Shown here: piece after piece, positions 50,903 through 59,657 of the stretch
How positions within the stretch are numbered: the first letter of the stretch is position 1
Layout: each line of letters opens with the position of its first letter
DNA from: an uncultured Acetatifactor sp.
GTDB taxonomy: Bacteria; Bacillota; Clostridia; Lachnospirales; Lachnospiraceae
DNA: 64,000 nt
NCBI RefSeq assembly: GCF_910585425.1
Contig: NZ_CAJUCP010000006.1
Location: forward strand, 5,497-69,496
Direction: 5' to 3'
The notes under the pieces: model-generated
The model's input: only the letters and a program-made list of their open reading frames with translations
Told to the model about the DNA's origin: nothing
Databases searched by the model: none
Program-made: the position numbers and the translations under genes

Positions 50903-52174
50903 ATGGCGGGTAAAATGATCGGAAACGATATCAGATGCTCCTTCTGCAATAAGACCCAGAACCAGGTCCGCAAGCTGATTGCCGGGCCTTCCGGGGTCTA
51001 TATCTGCGATGACTGTGTGGACATCTGCGCGGATATCCTGGAGGAGGAGCTGCAGGAAGAGGAAGAGGAGGAATCGGTTCGCCCCGATATCAACCTGTTG
51101 AAGCCTGCGGAAATCAGGAGATTTCTGGACGAATATGTGGTAGGCCAGGAGGAGGCCAAGAAGGTGCTCTCCGTGGCCGTGTATAATCATTACAAGAGGG
51201 TGATGGCGCCCAGGGACCTGGACGATGTGGAGCTGCAGAAGAGCAACATCATCATGGTGGGGCCTACGGGCTCCGGCAAGACCTATCTGGCCCAGACCCT
51301 GGCGAAGATCATCAATGTGCCCTTCGCAATCGCGGACGCCACCACGCTGACCGAGGCCGGATATGTGGGCGAGGATGTGGAGAACATCCTGCTGAAGCTG
51401 ATTCTGGCAGCGGACTACGATGTGGAGCGCGCCCAGTACGGCATCATCTACATCGATGAGATCGACAAGATCACCAAGAAGGGCGAGAATGTCTCCATCA
51501 CCCGGGACGTGTCCGGCGAGGGCGTCCAGCAGGCGCTTTTGAAGATTGTGGAGGGTACTGTGGCCAATGTACCGCCCCAGGGCGGCAGGAAGCATCCCCA
51601 TCAGGAGCTGATTTCCATCGATACCTCCAATATCCTGTTCATCTGCGGCGGCGCTTTTGACGGACTGGAGAAGATAGTGGAGGCCAGGCTGGACCGCAAG
51701 GCCATCGGCTTCAACACGGAGGTCAGCCAGAAGGGCACCAAGGAGCTGGACGATCTGCTGCAGGAGGTGACGCCCCAGGATCTGGTGAAGTTCGGGCTCA
51801 TCCCTGAGTTCGTGGGCCGCGTGCCCATCACTGTGGCGCTGAAGGGCCTGGACAGGGAGGCGCTGGTGCGCATCCTGAAGGAGCCGAAGAACGCCCTGAT
51901 CAAGCAGTACCAGAAGCTGTTCGACATGGACGAGGTGGAGCTGAACTTCGATGAGGAGGCTATCAAAGCCATTGCCTCCAAGGCCTTTGAGCGCAAGACA
52001 GGGGCCAGAGGACTGCGCTCCATCATGGAGAGCATCCTGATGGATACCATGTACCAGATTCCCTCCGACGAGACCATCGAGGAGTGCGTCATCACCAAGG
52101 AGACAGTGGAGGAGGGGAACGATCCCCTGATCTTCCGCAAGAATGACCGTAGAAGTCTGGATAAAGCAATGTAA
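50903..52174 (+). CDS. clpX: ATP-dependent Clp protease ATP-binding subunit ClpX
   Basis: A 423-residue unfoldase. The N-terminal zinc-binding domain has Cys12, Cys15, Cys35 and Cys38. The AAA domain shows GPTGSGKTYLAQTLA, Walker B IIYIDEIDKI and sensor regions, and an IGF-type loop for ClpP docking appears as KAIGFNTEV. AGGAG precedes the ATG. In many Clostridia lon follows clpX; here a terminator-like hairpin and engB follow. Confidence 0.97.
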   Translation: MAGKMIGNDIRCSFCNKTQNQVRKLIAGPSGVYICDDCVDICADILEEELQEEEEEESVRPDINLLKPAEIRRFLDEYVVGQEEAKKVLSVAVYNHYKRVMAPRDLDDVELQKSNIIMVGPTGSGKTYLAQTLAKIINVPFAIADATTLTEAGYVGEDVENILLKLILAADYDVERAQYGIIYIDEIDKITKKGENVSITRDVSGEGVQQALLKIVEGTVANVPPQGGRKHPHQELISIDTSNILFICGGAFDGLEKIVEARLDRKAIGFNTEVSQKGTKELDDLLQEVTPQDLVKFGLIPEFVGRVPITVALKGLDREALVRILKEPKNALIKQYQKLFDMDEVELNFDEEAIKAIASKAFERKTGARGLRSIMESILMDTMYQIPSDETIEECVITKETVEEGNDPLIFRKNDRRSLDKAM

Positions 52175-52194
52175 TGGAAAAGAGTAATCCAATC

Positions 52195-52222
52195 AAACGC
52201 CGTCCCTGTGACGGCGTTTTTA
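52195..52222 (+). terminator. Terminator or attenuator between clpX and engB
   Basis: A 10-bp stem (52195-52204 with 52210-52219) and T run, placed 26 bases before the engB start, so it may attenuate rather than end transcription. Confidence 0.8.
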
Positions 52223-52247
52223 CCTATTTATAAAGGAAGTGACGAGT

Positions 52248-52841
52248 ATGGTGATAAAGAATGTCAGCCTGGAGACGGTGTGCGGCATTACCAGCAAGAT
52301 TCCGGACAGCAGGCTGCCGGAGGTGGCCTTTGCGGGGAAGAGCAACGTGGGGAAGTCCTCCCTGATCAACGCCCTGATGAACCGCAAATCTCTTGCCCGT
52401 ACCAGCTCCCAGCCGGGCAAGACCCAGACCATCAATTTCTACAATATCAACGATGCCCTGTATCTGGTGGATCTGCCGGGATACGGCTACGCAAAGGCCA
52501 GCGTGAAGGTGAAGGAGCAGTGGGGCAAAATGGTGGAGAGATATCTCCAGAAATCAAAGCAGTTGAAATGCGTGTTCCACCTGATCGATATCCGGCACGC
52601 CCCCTCGGAGAACGACCGCATGATGTACGACTGGATCCTGCATAACGGCTACCAGCCCATCATCATAGCCACCAAGCTGGACAAGATCAAGAAGAGCCAG
52701 CTACAGAAGCAGTTGAATCTGATTCTGGACACCCTGGACGCGGAAGAGGGGACGGTCATCATCCCGTTCTCCGCGGAGACCAAACAGGGACGCGAGGAAA
52801 TATACGAAATACTGGATAAAATTCTGGAGGAAAACGTGTGA
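52248..52841 (+). CDS. engB: Ribosome biogenesis GTPase EngB/YsxC
   Basis: A 197-residue GTPase needed for 50S assembly. G1 AGKSNVGKSSLIN, G2 region SQPGKTQTINFY, G3 DLPGYGYAK and G4 TKLDKI are all present. ATG 52248 follows AAAGGAAG; a GTG at 52239 is in frame. Its stop overlaps the next start by four bases (GTGA). Confidence 0.96.
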   Translation: MVIKNVSLETVCGITSKIPDSRLPEVAFAGKSNVGKSSLINALMNRKSLARTSSQPGKTQTINFYNINDALYLVDLPGYGYAKASVKVKEQWGKMVERYLQKSKQLKCVFHLIDIRHAPSENDRMMYDWILHNGYQPIIIATKLDKIKKSQLQKQLNLILDTLDAEEGTVIIPFSAETKQGREEIYEILDKILEENV

Positions 52842-54052
52842 AAAAATACTGTAAGGCTCTGGCCAACATCACAGTGGCGGCAGCGATTCTGGCAGGCGTC
52901 CTGTTCCTGCTGCCCAGGGTGTTCCTTTTCTTCATGCCCTTTGTGGCGGGCTGGATCATCGCGCTGATAGCGGGGCCGCTGGTCCGGTTTTTTGAGGAGA
53001 AGATAAAGCTGAAGCGCAAGGCGGGCAGCGCCTTTGTCATCATCGTCATCATCGCGCTGGTGGTGCTGATGATCTATTTGGTCTGCGCCCAGCTGTTCCA
53101 GCAGGGCATGGGACTGGTGCGGGCCCTGCCGGAGATGCTGGAGGGCGTGGAGGAGGATTTCAAAAGCATCGGGAAAAGCCTGAACGCCCTGCTGGCCAGG
53201 CTGCCCGGCGACATACAGTTGAACCTGGACATCGGGAAGCTGCAGCCGGTCGACTATCTGGGGGATCTGCTGGAGCATTTCGGCTCGCCCACCATCGAGG
53301 CCGCCGGAAACCTGGCCAAGGGGCTGCCGGGCATCTTCATCGGCGTTATCATGGCGCTGCTGTCCGCATACTTCTTCGTGGCGGAGCGGCATCAGCTCAA
53401 CGACTGGTGCCGGAAGGTCATGCCGGCATCGGTGCAGATGCGCTACCATATCATACGCCGCAGCCTGGGGAAGTCCGTGGGGGGATATTTCAAGGCGCAG
53501 CTAAAGATCGAGGTGTGGATGTACTTCCTGCTCCTGATCGGGCTGGGCATCCTGCGGGTGGATTATTTCGGGCTGATCGCCCTGGGGATAGCGTTCCTGG
53601 ATTTCCTGCCCTTCCTGGGCACGGGCACGGTGCTGATTCCCTGGGCAATCGTCCGGATACTGACGGCCCAGTACAGGACTGCCATAGGCCTGCTGATCAT
53701 CTGGGGCGTGGGGCAGCTGGCGAGACAGTTGATTCAGCCCAAAATCGTTGGGGATTCCATCGGAGTGCCGCCGCTGCCTACGCTGTTCCTGCTCTATATC
53801 GGGTACAAGCTGGGGGGCGTCCTGGGCATGATCCTGGCGGTGCCCCTGGGGCTGTTGGCATACTCCCTGTACGAGGACGGTGCCTTCGACACCACGAAGA
53901 ACAGCATATTGATCCTGACGGCGGGCATCAACCGGTTCCGGCGTCTGGAGAAGGAGGACATGACAGAGGTGGAGGAGATGGGCCGGCAAAACCAGGAGAC
54001 CGCAAGGCGGCTGGAGGAGGAGCGGCAGTCGGAGAGCGGAGAAAACAAATAA
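52838..54052 (+). CDS. AI-2E family / YtvI-like membrane protein
   Basis: A 404-residue protein with about eight membrane helices and the family motif region FLDFLPFLGTGTVLIPWAIV. The C-terminus is a charged coiled coil (MTEVEEMGRQNQETARRLEE). The sporulation protein YtvI of Bacillus belongs here; the family also includes candidate AI-2 exporters and Na+/H+ exchangers, so the role is open. It starts with GTG overlapping the engB stop and has GGAGG 7 bases upstream. Confidence 0.88.
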   Translation: MKKYCKALANITVAAAILAGVLFLLPRVFLFFMPFVAGWIIALIAGPLVRFFEEKIKLKRKAGSAFVIIVIIALVVLMIYLVCAQLFQQGMGLVRALPEMLEGVEEDFKSIGKSLNALLARLPGDIQLNLDIGKLQPVDYLGDLLEHFGSPTIEAAGNLAKGLPGIFIGVIMALLSAYFFVAERHQLNDWCRKVMPASVQMRYHIIRRSLGKSVGGYFKAQLKIEVWMYFLLLIGLGILRVDYFGLIALGIAFLDFLPFLGTGTVLIPWAIVRILTAQYRTAIGLLIIWGVGQLARQLIQPKIVGDSIGVPPLPTLFLLYIGYKLGGVLGMILAVPLGLLAYSLYEDGAFDTTKNSILILTAGINRFRRLEKEDMTEVEEMGRQNQETARRLEEERQSESGENK

Positions 54053-54066
54053 AAAGTGCCGGGCTG

Positions 54067-54096
54067 TGCAACTTTTTGGGGATGAAAACAGTCTAT
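54067..54096 (+). promoter_or_regulatory. Candidate ECF-sigma promoter
   Basis: TGCAACTTTTT (54067-54077) and GTCTAT (54091-54096), with 17 bases between AAC and the AGT/CGT-like element, resembling ECF-type AAC...CGTC promoters. It could serve autoregulation of the sigma gene downstream, but a terminator hairpin lies in between. Confidence 0.3.
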
Positions 54097-54100
54097 ATAG

Positions 54101-54131
54101 ATAGGGAGTGTGAAGACACTCTCTATTTTTT
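54101..54131 (+). terminator. Terminator after the YtvI-like gene
   Basis: An 11-bp stem with one G-U pair (54101-54111 with 54116-54126) and a T run. Confidence 0.85.
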
Positions 54132-54246
54132 CACTATGTTCAAATTTTTAAAAGATTTATGCAACTTTGATACAAAATTATTTTAAAATAAGTGCAGTAA
54201 ATCGATATGCTATGGGATATTAATAGATAGAGAAGAACGGGTTGGC

Positions 54247-54804
54247 ATGACAAAGGCAGGCATGGACGACAGAGAGCTACAACTAAAGATCGACGCGTAC
54301 AGCGACATGCTCTTCAAGCTCAGCTTCCTGCGCCTGCAAAACCTCCAGGATGCGGAGGACGTGGTCCAGGAGGCCTTCTATCAGTACGTGAAAAAGCGCC
54401 CTGTCTTCCAGAGCCCGGAGCATGAGAAGGCATGGTTCCTGAAGGTCACCCTGAACGGCTGCCGGAAGGTCTGGCGCAGCGCATGGAAGCGGCATCGGGA
54501 CACCTGGCAGGACGGGGATTGTGAAGCGCACGACACGGCCAGGCGGGAAGCGGATCCGGATGCCCGCGGGCGCGAGCCGGAGGAGAGGGTCCTCAGACGG
54601 GAGGAGAACCGGCGCCTGCTGCAGGCTGTACTGGCCCTGCCGGAGAAGTACCGGGACGTGATCCACCTTTTCTACTACGAGGAGCTTTCGGTAAAGGAAA
54701 TCGCCCGGGCCACAGGCCGGGGGGAATCCACGGTCACTTCCCAGCTCACCAGGGGAAGGGAACTGTTGCGGAAGTCGTTGAAGGAGGGATATGACTTTGG
54801 ATAA
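54247..54804 (+). CDS. ECF-type RNA polymerase sigma factor
   Basis: A 185-residue sigma-70 family protein. Region 2 is AYSDMLFKLSFLRLQNLQDAEDVVQEAFYQ (split, about 15-50), and region 4 is LPEKYRDVIHLFYYEELSVKEIARATG followed by ESTVTSQLTRGRELLR (about 130-175). A charged linker joins them. It overlaps the next gene by 14 bases, an arrangement typical of a sigma/anti-sigma pair. ATG 54262 is an alternative start. Confidence 0.92.
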   Translation: MTKAGMDDRELQLKIDAYSDMLFKLSFLRLQNLQDAEDVVQEAFYQYVKKRPVFQSPEHEKAWFLKVTLNGCRKVWRSAWKRHRDTWQDGDCEAHDTARREADPDARGREPEERVLRREENRRLLQAVLALPEKYRDVIHLFYYEELSVKEIARATGRGESTVTSQLTRGRELLRKSLKEGYDFG

Positions 54805-55618
54805 ATTTCGGGATGCATATCGAGAAGCTTCAAGGGATTTGCCGCAGATATCGATCAGCGCGGAGGAGGTCCGGGACGAGCTGCACCACCGCAGGATGCA
54901 GCGCCAGAGCCGTAAGGTACTCATGGCCAGGGGCTGTGCCGCGGCCGCGGTGTTCCTGCTGTGCGGCGTGGGCACTGTGGCGGCAAAGAGCTACAGGGAC
55001 AGTACCATCACCGTGCGGGAGAACGGATTCGTCATCACCAGCGCCCAGGATGAGCCAGGCGTCCCGGAGGGACAGTTCGACGGGCTGCTGGACATGGCTG
55101 CATTTTTGAAGATAGGGGGGGCATTTTCCATAGAGGACGCTGTCCCTGAGGCGGCGACAGTGGATTATTTCGAGCCGGAGATCGCGGAGTACGATTCCCT
55201 GGACGCATTCCTGGCGGCGGAGGACATGACGGTTCTGGTGCCTGACAGGGATCTGCTCGGCAGGGACTTTACCAGGGAGCGGGTGTGCGTCATCGGCGAG
55301 GGGGAGGATGTCCATATGGACTTCATGAACGAGGATGCCTATTTCTCCCTGCATCAGATGGACAATCGGCAGTATGAGAGCTACAGCTCAGCCACCGCCT
55401 ACCCGGGGCAGAGCTGCAACGAGAGGAACTTTACCAACAGCCAGGGGCTGAACTATGTGGTGTTCGACACGGTGGACGAGACAGGGGATCTGGAATCCGT
55501 CCACGCGGTGATCTCCGTAAACGGCTGGGATCTGACGGTCAGCTTCGGAGGCTTTGAGCAGAATGAGATAGAGAAGGTCCTGAACGGCCTTGATCTGACA
55601 GTGTACTACAGGGAGTAG
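54791..55618 (+). CDS. Putative membrane anti-sigma factor
   Basis: A 275-residue protein with a short cytoplasmic N-terminus (about 1-50, helical, LDKFRDAYREASRDLPQISI), one membrane helix (about 52-68, CAAAAVFLLCGVGTVAA) and an extracellular domain of about 200 residues resembling the DUF4367-type outer parts of Firmicute anti-sigma proteins (VISVNGWDLTVSFGGF). Overlap with the ECF sigma gene supports the role; direct binding is inferred. No zinc-binding His/Cys motif is seen. Confidence 0.72.
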   Translation: MTLDKFRDAYREASRDLPQISISAEEVRDELHHRRMQRQSRKVLMARGCAAAAVFLLCGVGTVAAKSYRDSTITVRENGFVITSAQDEPGVPEGQFDGLLDMAAFLKIGGAFSIEDAVPEAATVDYFEPEIAEYDSLDAFLAAEDMTVLVPDRDLLGRDFTRERVCVIGEGEDVHMDFMNEDAYFSLHQMDNRQYESYSSATAYPGQSCNERNFTNSQGLNYVVFDTVDETGDLESVHAVISVNGWDLTVSFGGFEQNEIEKVLNGLDLTVYYRE

Positions 55619-55628
55619 GGAGCTTCCT

Positions 55629-55682
55629 GAGTCGGTAGAATATATACTGGCGATTACTGAAATCTGCCAGGTGACCCGACTC
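55629..55682 (+). promoter_or_regulatory. Nested inverted repeats, possible structured RNA
   Basis: Outer arms GAGTCGG (55629-55635) and CCGACTC (55676-55682) enclose an inner CTGGC...GCCAG hairpin. The element sits in the 159-base gap between the anti-sigma gene and the response regulator; no T run follows. Confidence 0.4.
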
Positions 55683-55777
55683 ACGAGCGAAGGCTGATGG
55701 GGACTTTGCGGAAGATTTCATCGCTGGTGAGTATAAATAGCAACAGTCGTCCGGGACTGGGAGAGGATGGGATACGT

Positions 55778-56476
55778 ATGGAGAAAAATATTCTGGTATA
55801 TAACAACAGGACAGGAATCGCAGAGAAAATGGCGCCTCTGCTCATAGGGGAAGGGCTTTCCGTGCTGGTGGCAGCGGATCTGGACCACCTGCATACCATA
55901 TTGGAGAGATCGGACATACATCTGATGCTGGTGGACGTAGAGCTGAAGGACAAGGGCTGGGACCGTGGGATAGAGATGATCGCGGGCCTGCGCGCAAAGA
56001 GTGCGATCCCTCTGATCGTAGTGTCCGCCCAGTCCGCGGAGACGGCGAAGATCATGGCGCTGGAGGCAGGGGCCGACGACTATGTGACGGCGGACTGCAA
56101 TCCCCTGGAGCTTCTGGCCAGGATCAAATCCCAGCTTCGCAGATATACCCAGTTGGTGAACATGTGCGCCAATATCGACAGGATCTACCGGGTGGACGAT
56201 CTGGTGATAGACGACACACAGAGGAAGGTCACCGTGGAGGGGAGGAGCGTGCGCCTGACCCCCATCGAATACAAGATCCTGCGCTTCCTGGTGCAGCAGC
56301 GGGGGAAGGTGTTCTCCAACAGCCAGATTTATGAGAATATCTGGCATATGCAGGCAATCGGCGCGGACAATACCATAGCGGTACATATCCGCCATATCAG
56401 GGAAAAGATTGAGAAGAACCCCAAGGAGCCCAGGTATCTGAAGGTGGTCTGGGGAAACGGGTACAAGGTAGGCTGA
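55778..56476 (+). CDS. OmpR-family response regulator with atypical receiver
   Basis: A 232-residue regulator: receiver (about 1-120) and winged-helix DNA-binding domain (about 140-232, VRLTPIEYKILRFLVQQRGKVFS). The putative phosphate-accepting Asp53 (LVDVEL) remains, but the Mg-binding acidic pair is Asn9-Asn10 (ILVYNNRT), and the invariant Lys-Pro after DDYVT is replaced by Ala105-Asp106 (DDYVTADCNP). No histidine kinase gene is nearby. It is therefore probably phosphorylation independent, in the manner of other atypical regulators. ATG 55778 is chosen over 55697, which would add 27 residues. Confidence 0.88.
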   Translation: MEKNILVYNNRTGIAEKMAPLLIGEGLSVLVAADLDHLHTILERSDIHLMLVDVELKDKGWDRGIEMIAGLRAKSAIPLIVVSAQSAETAKIMALEAGADDYVTADCNPLELLARIKSQLRRYTQLVNMCANIDRIYRVDDLVIDDTQRKVTVEGRSVRLTPIEYKILRFLVQQRGKVFSNSQIYENIWHMQAIGADNTIAVHIRHIREKIEKNPKEPRYLKVVWGNGYKVG

Positions 56477-56485
56477 GTGAAGCAG

Positions 56486-58048
56486 TCACCGGGGCGCTGC
56501 ATAGTAGAGGCAGTGGGAGGGGTATTCCACGATCTGCCACTGGTATCCAGTGTCCTCGATGCAGGCCCGCAGGGCCGTGTTGTTCTTCAGGACGATGTAG
56601 GCGTTTCCGGGGGCGAAGGCCGTATCCGCGGTAATCTGGAAGTACAGTGTCCCATAGCCCTCCTCATGGGCGGCCTCCGCAATCGCGTAGGGGGACTCCG
56701 GGAAGAAGAGGGTATAGAATTCGCCCACACCGGCGTAGTCCATATGGATCTCCCGGATTTCCGGCAGGGACCTGGCGTATGCTATGGCATCGTTGGCGGG
56801 CACGAACTGCGGGATGTCCTCCGCCGGGGAATAGGATGTAAAATAGTAGCCGATGAACATGGCCGCACTGAGCAGATAGACCACGCCCAGCGCGGCACAA
56901 AAGTATTTGCCCAGGGATTTGGCGAAGCGGTATGCGGCCAGGATGCCGCCCACCAGGAAATACAGGTAGGCGATGAACAGATAATTGGCGCGGTAGAGAT
57001 AGCCCCGGGAGAAGCCGATGGCCACAAGCCCCGCCATGTAGAAGGACAGGAACAGGAAGCCGTGGCTGTACGTCCGTCTCCGGAAGGAGGACAGGCACTG
57101 GCGGCAGGACGCCGCGAAGCCGACCAGGACGAAGGGGATGGAGACGGGGTACAGGGTATAGAACCCGTCCAACGCGTCCAGGGGACGGCCGTCATGGGTC
57201 AGCGTATATTTCAGGATATCGACGATATTGTTCCTGAAATTCGCAAATGAGATGTCTGCCAGCCGAGAGGAGGCGGTGGGAGAGAGGGTGAAGCCCAGGA
57301 GCTTCATGGACGGCAGGCCGAGCACCATGGTCCCGATAAAGAGCAGCACGGGGACCGCGGCGACGCACACCAGAGCCGCCGACAGCAGGGCCCGCCGGAG
57401 CGTGATCTTGCGGCACCAGAGCATGTACAGGGTGATCAGGCACAGAAAGACGGGCACTACGATATAGCTCAGCGCGTAGGAATACATCACCATGCCGAAG
57501 GCAGCGCTGTACGCAACAAGCTGGGACAGCCTGCCGTCTCGTACATACCTGGCCAGCAGATAGAGCGCCACCGTGGAGCAGCCCAGCATGAGGTTGCAGT
57601 CCAGGGCATAGCGGCCATGCATGATGAAATAGGGACAGAAGGTCAGAAGGAGGGCACCTGTGAGGGTGGCCTTTTTGTTTTCGTACACCAGATCCAGGAG
57701 CGCGGTGCCGAAGACCACCACCACCATGCTGGAGAGGAGCCCCGGAAGCCGCAGGAGCGTCAGGTTCAGGGAGCCTCTGCCCACAGTCCTGATCAGAATG
57801 ACTACAAGATAAGTATACAGAGGGCTCTGTCCGCCGCCGAAGTTCTCGGGATAGATGGGCATTTCGTTGAAATACCTGTCTATCCCGTAATTCGCCAGAC
57901 ACCATGCGTTGCGTCCCAGCCCCGCTTCATCGATATGCACGATGTCGGGGATTTCCGCGATGCGCCAGGCCCTCAGGAACAGCGCTGCGGCAAAAATGGC
58001 GAGCAGGCAATAGAAATATCTGTGCTGTGACGCTTGTATCCGGCGCAT
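56486..58048 (-). CDS. GT-C family (PMT/GT39-like) glycosyltransferase
   Basis: A 520-residue membrane protein with about eleven helices. The first external loop carries the acidic motif VHIDEAGLGRNAW expected for the metal- and lipid-sugar-binding site of GT-C enzymes of the PMT (GT39) type. It should transfer a sugar from a polyprenyl phosphate donor at the outer membrane face; acceptor unknown. It ends 10 bases from the convergent response regulator gene. Confidence 0.82.
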   Translation of the reverse strand: MRRIQASQHRYFYCLLAIFAAALFLRAWRIAEIPDIVHIDEAGLGRNAWCLANYGIDRYFNEMPIYPENFGGGQSPLYTYLVVILIRTVGRGSLNLTLLRLPGLLSSMVVVVFGTALLDLVYENKKATLTGALLLTFCPYFIMHGRYALDCNLMLGCSTVALYLLARYVRDGRLSQLVAYSAAFGMVMYSYALSYIVVPVFLCLITLYMLWCRKITLRRALLSAALVCVAAVPVLLFIGTMVLGLPSMKLLGFTLSPTASSRLADISFANFRNNIVDILKYTLTHDGRPLDALDGFYTLYPVSIPFVLVGFAASCRQCLSSFRRRTYSHGFLFLSFYMAGLVAIGFSRGYLYRANYLFIAYLYFLVGGILAAYRFAKSLGKYFCAALGVVYLLSAAMFIGYYFTSYSPAEDIPQFVPANDAIAYARSLPEIREIHMDYAGVGEFYTLFFPESPYAIAEAAHEEGYGTLYFQITADTAFAPGNAYIVLKNNTALRACIEDTGYQWQIVEYPSHCLYYAAPR

Positions 58049-58087
58049 AAGCCTCTTCTTCCTTTCCTAGTTGGTATCCGGTATCCC

Positions 58088-59035
58088 TCAGCTGCGTCCC
58101 AGCGCAGCGCCGATGTCCTCCCGCATGGCCAGCACTGCCGCCCTGGAGGCGTCCGCATAGCACTGGCTGCCGAAGCGGGCGTACTGCTCCTGCTGGTAAG
58201 CCGCGATGATGCCCCTGGAGGAATTGACGATGGCGCCCAGCCCGTCCCTGTCGAAGAAGTGCACCAGATCCGCGCCCCTGCCGCCCTGCGCGCCATAGCC
58301 GGGCACCAGGATGAAGGAGCTGGGCATGATTTCCCGCAGGATCCGTCCCTGCTCCGGGTAGGTGGCGCCCACCACTGCGCCTACATAGCTGTAGTTCCCT
58401 GTCTCGGGCATGTGCTCCCGGGCCCATGCCGCCACCATGCCGCCTACGATTTCATAGAGAGGCTTCTCCCCGTCAGGGCCGTCCTTCACCATGCGGTCCT
58501 GGAGCTCGCCGCTGCTGGGATTGGAGGTCTTCACCAGGACGAAGATGCCCTTCTTCTCCTCATCGCATACCTTCAGGAAGGGCTTCACGCCGTCGGAGCC
58601 CAGATAGGGGTTCACGGTGACGAAATCCTCATTGAAGCCATAGTGCCGGCTGTCACCTGTCTGTACCTTTCCCAGATGCCCTACCGCGTAGGCCTCCGAG
58701 GTGGAGCCGATGTCGCCCCGCTTCACGTCGCCGATGACCACGAGGTCCTTCTCCCTGCAGTAATCCACTGTCTTCTTGAAGGCCGCCAGGCCGGGGAGGC
58801 CGAACTGCTCGTACATGGCGATCTGGGGCTTCACCGCGGGCACCAGGTCGTAGATGGCGTCCACGATGCCTTTGTTGTACTGCCAGATGGCCTCGGCCGC
58901 GCCCTCCAGGGTCTCGCCGTGTTCGGCGAAGGCGGCATTGCGGATATGCTCCGGCACGAATTTCATCATGGGATCTAAGCCTACCACGATAGGCGCGTTC
59001 ATCTTCTGAATCTTTGCAATCAGCTTGTTGATCAT
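58088..59035 (-). CDS. pyrF: Orotidine 5'-phosphate decarboxylase, type 2
   Basis: A 315-residue enzyme making UMP. The active-site strand VVIGDVKRGDIGSTSEAYA holds the Asp-Lys-x-x-Asp set, and PGYGAQGG is the phosphate-binding loop; length and motifs fit the PyrF subfamily 2. GAGGG precedes the ATG. No other pyr gene is in the window. Confidence 0.95.
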   Translation of the reverse strand: MINKLIAKIQKMNAPIVVGLDPMMKFVPEHIRNAAFAEHGETLEGAAEAIWQYNKGIVDAIYDLVPAVKPQIAMYEQFGLPGLAAFKKTVDYCREKDLVVIGDVKRGDIGSTSEAYAVGHLGKVQTGDSRHYGFNEDFVTVNPYLGSDGVKPFLKVCDEEKKGIFVLVKTSNPSSGELQDRMVKDGPDGEKPLYEIVGGMVAAWAREHMPETGNYSYVGAVVGATYPEQGRILREIMPSSFILVPGYGAQGGRGADLVHFFDRDGLGAIVNSSRGIIAAYQQEQYARFGSQCYADASRAAVLAMREDIGAALGRS

Positions 59036-59180
59036 TTGTTCCCTCTTTCTGCGCGGCTTGGCCCGCTTTTTCTACACACATCTTATCACCTCGGCGGCCC
59101 AAAGTCAATGTGCGGGTCCGTTTTGCGCATGTATGGAACCACGGAAAATTTGGGAAACTTAAAATATGCGGATAAAAATA

Positions 59181-59208
59181 TTGGATGTGTAAAACGGTAT
59201 TTTATAAT
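59181..59208 (+). promoter_or_regulatory. Candidate promoter of XRE paralogue B
   Basis: TTGGAT (59181-59186), a 16-base spacer, TATAAT (59203-59208). Confidence 0.55.
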
Positions 59209-59276
59209 CCACAGAATCTTTTAGAATAAGAGCGGAGCGCGCGAAATTCCTGCGGCAAAGAGAAGGAGTGGGATTC

Positions 59277-59657
59277 ATGAGAGAAATCGGCGACACATTG
59301 TCGGATCTACGAAAGGAAAAAGGTCTGGGCCAGAAGGAACTGGCCTCTCTTCTGAACCTTTCTGTGGGAACCATCTCCAACTACGAGAACGGCGTACATG
59401 CTCCGGATCTGAACACGCTGTGCAGGCTGGCGGAATTTTTTCATGTGACGACGGATTATCTGCTGGGGCGCACGGAGTACCGCTGTCCTCCGGAAATCCT
59501 GAGCCGCTATGTGGCCCTGGACTACACCGCCCAGGACATCGTCAATACCGTCCTGTCCCTGGATGCGGGAGCCCAGGCCACTGTTGTGGATTTCGTGAAA
59601 TACATGAAGCATCTGCACGCGGTGAAGTCCTCCCGCAATCAGGCTTCTATATGGTAG
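59277..59657 (+). CDS. XRE-family regulator (paralogue B)
   Basis: A 126-residue helix-turn-helix protein (LGQKELASLLNLSVGTISNYEN) sharing the conserved blocks TTDYLLGRTEYRCPPE and VVDFVKYMKHL with the gene at 37858-38217. Only the last ~13 residues differ completely. ATG 59277 has AAGGAG 9 bases upstream; GTG 59268 abuts it. Its last 19 bases overlap the end of the convergent ABC gene, so its tail may be a recent extension into that gene. Confidence 0.9.
   Translation: MREIGDTLSDLRKEKGLGQKELASLLNLSVGTISNYENGVHAPDLNTLCRLAEFFHVTTDYLLGRTEYRCPPEILSRYVALDYTAQDIVNTVLSLDAGAQATVVDFVKYMKHLHAVKSSRNQASIW

Noticed and set aside
50297..52192. 631-codon minus frame
   Set aside because: Antisense to clpP and clpX.
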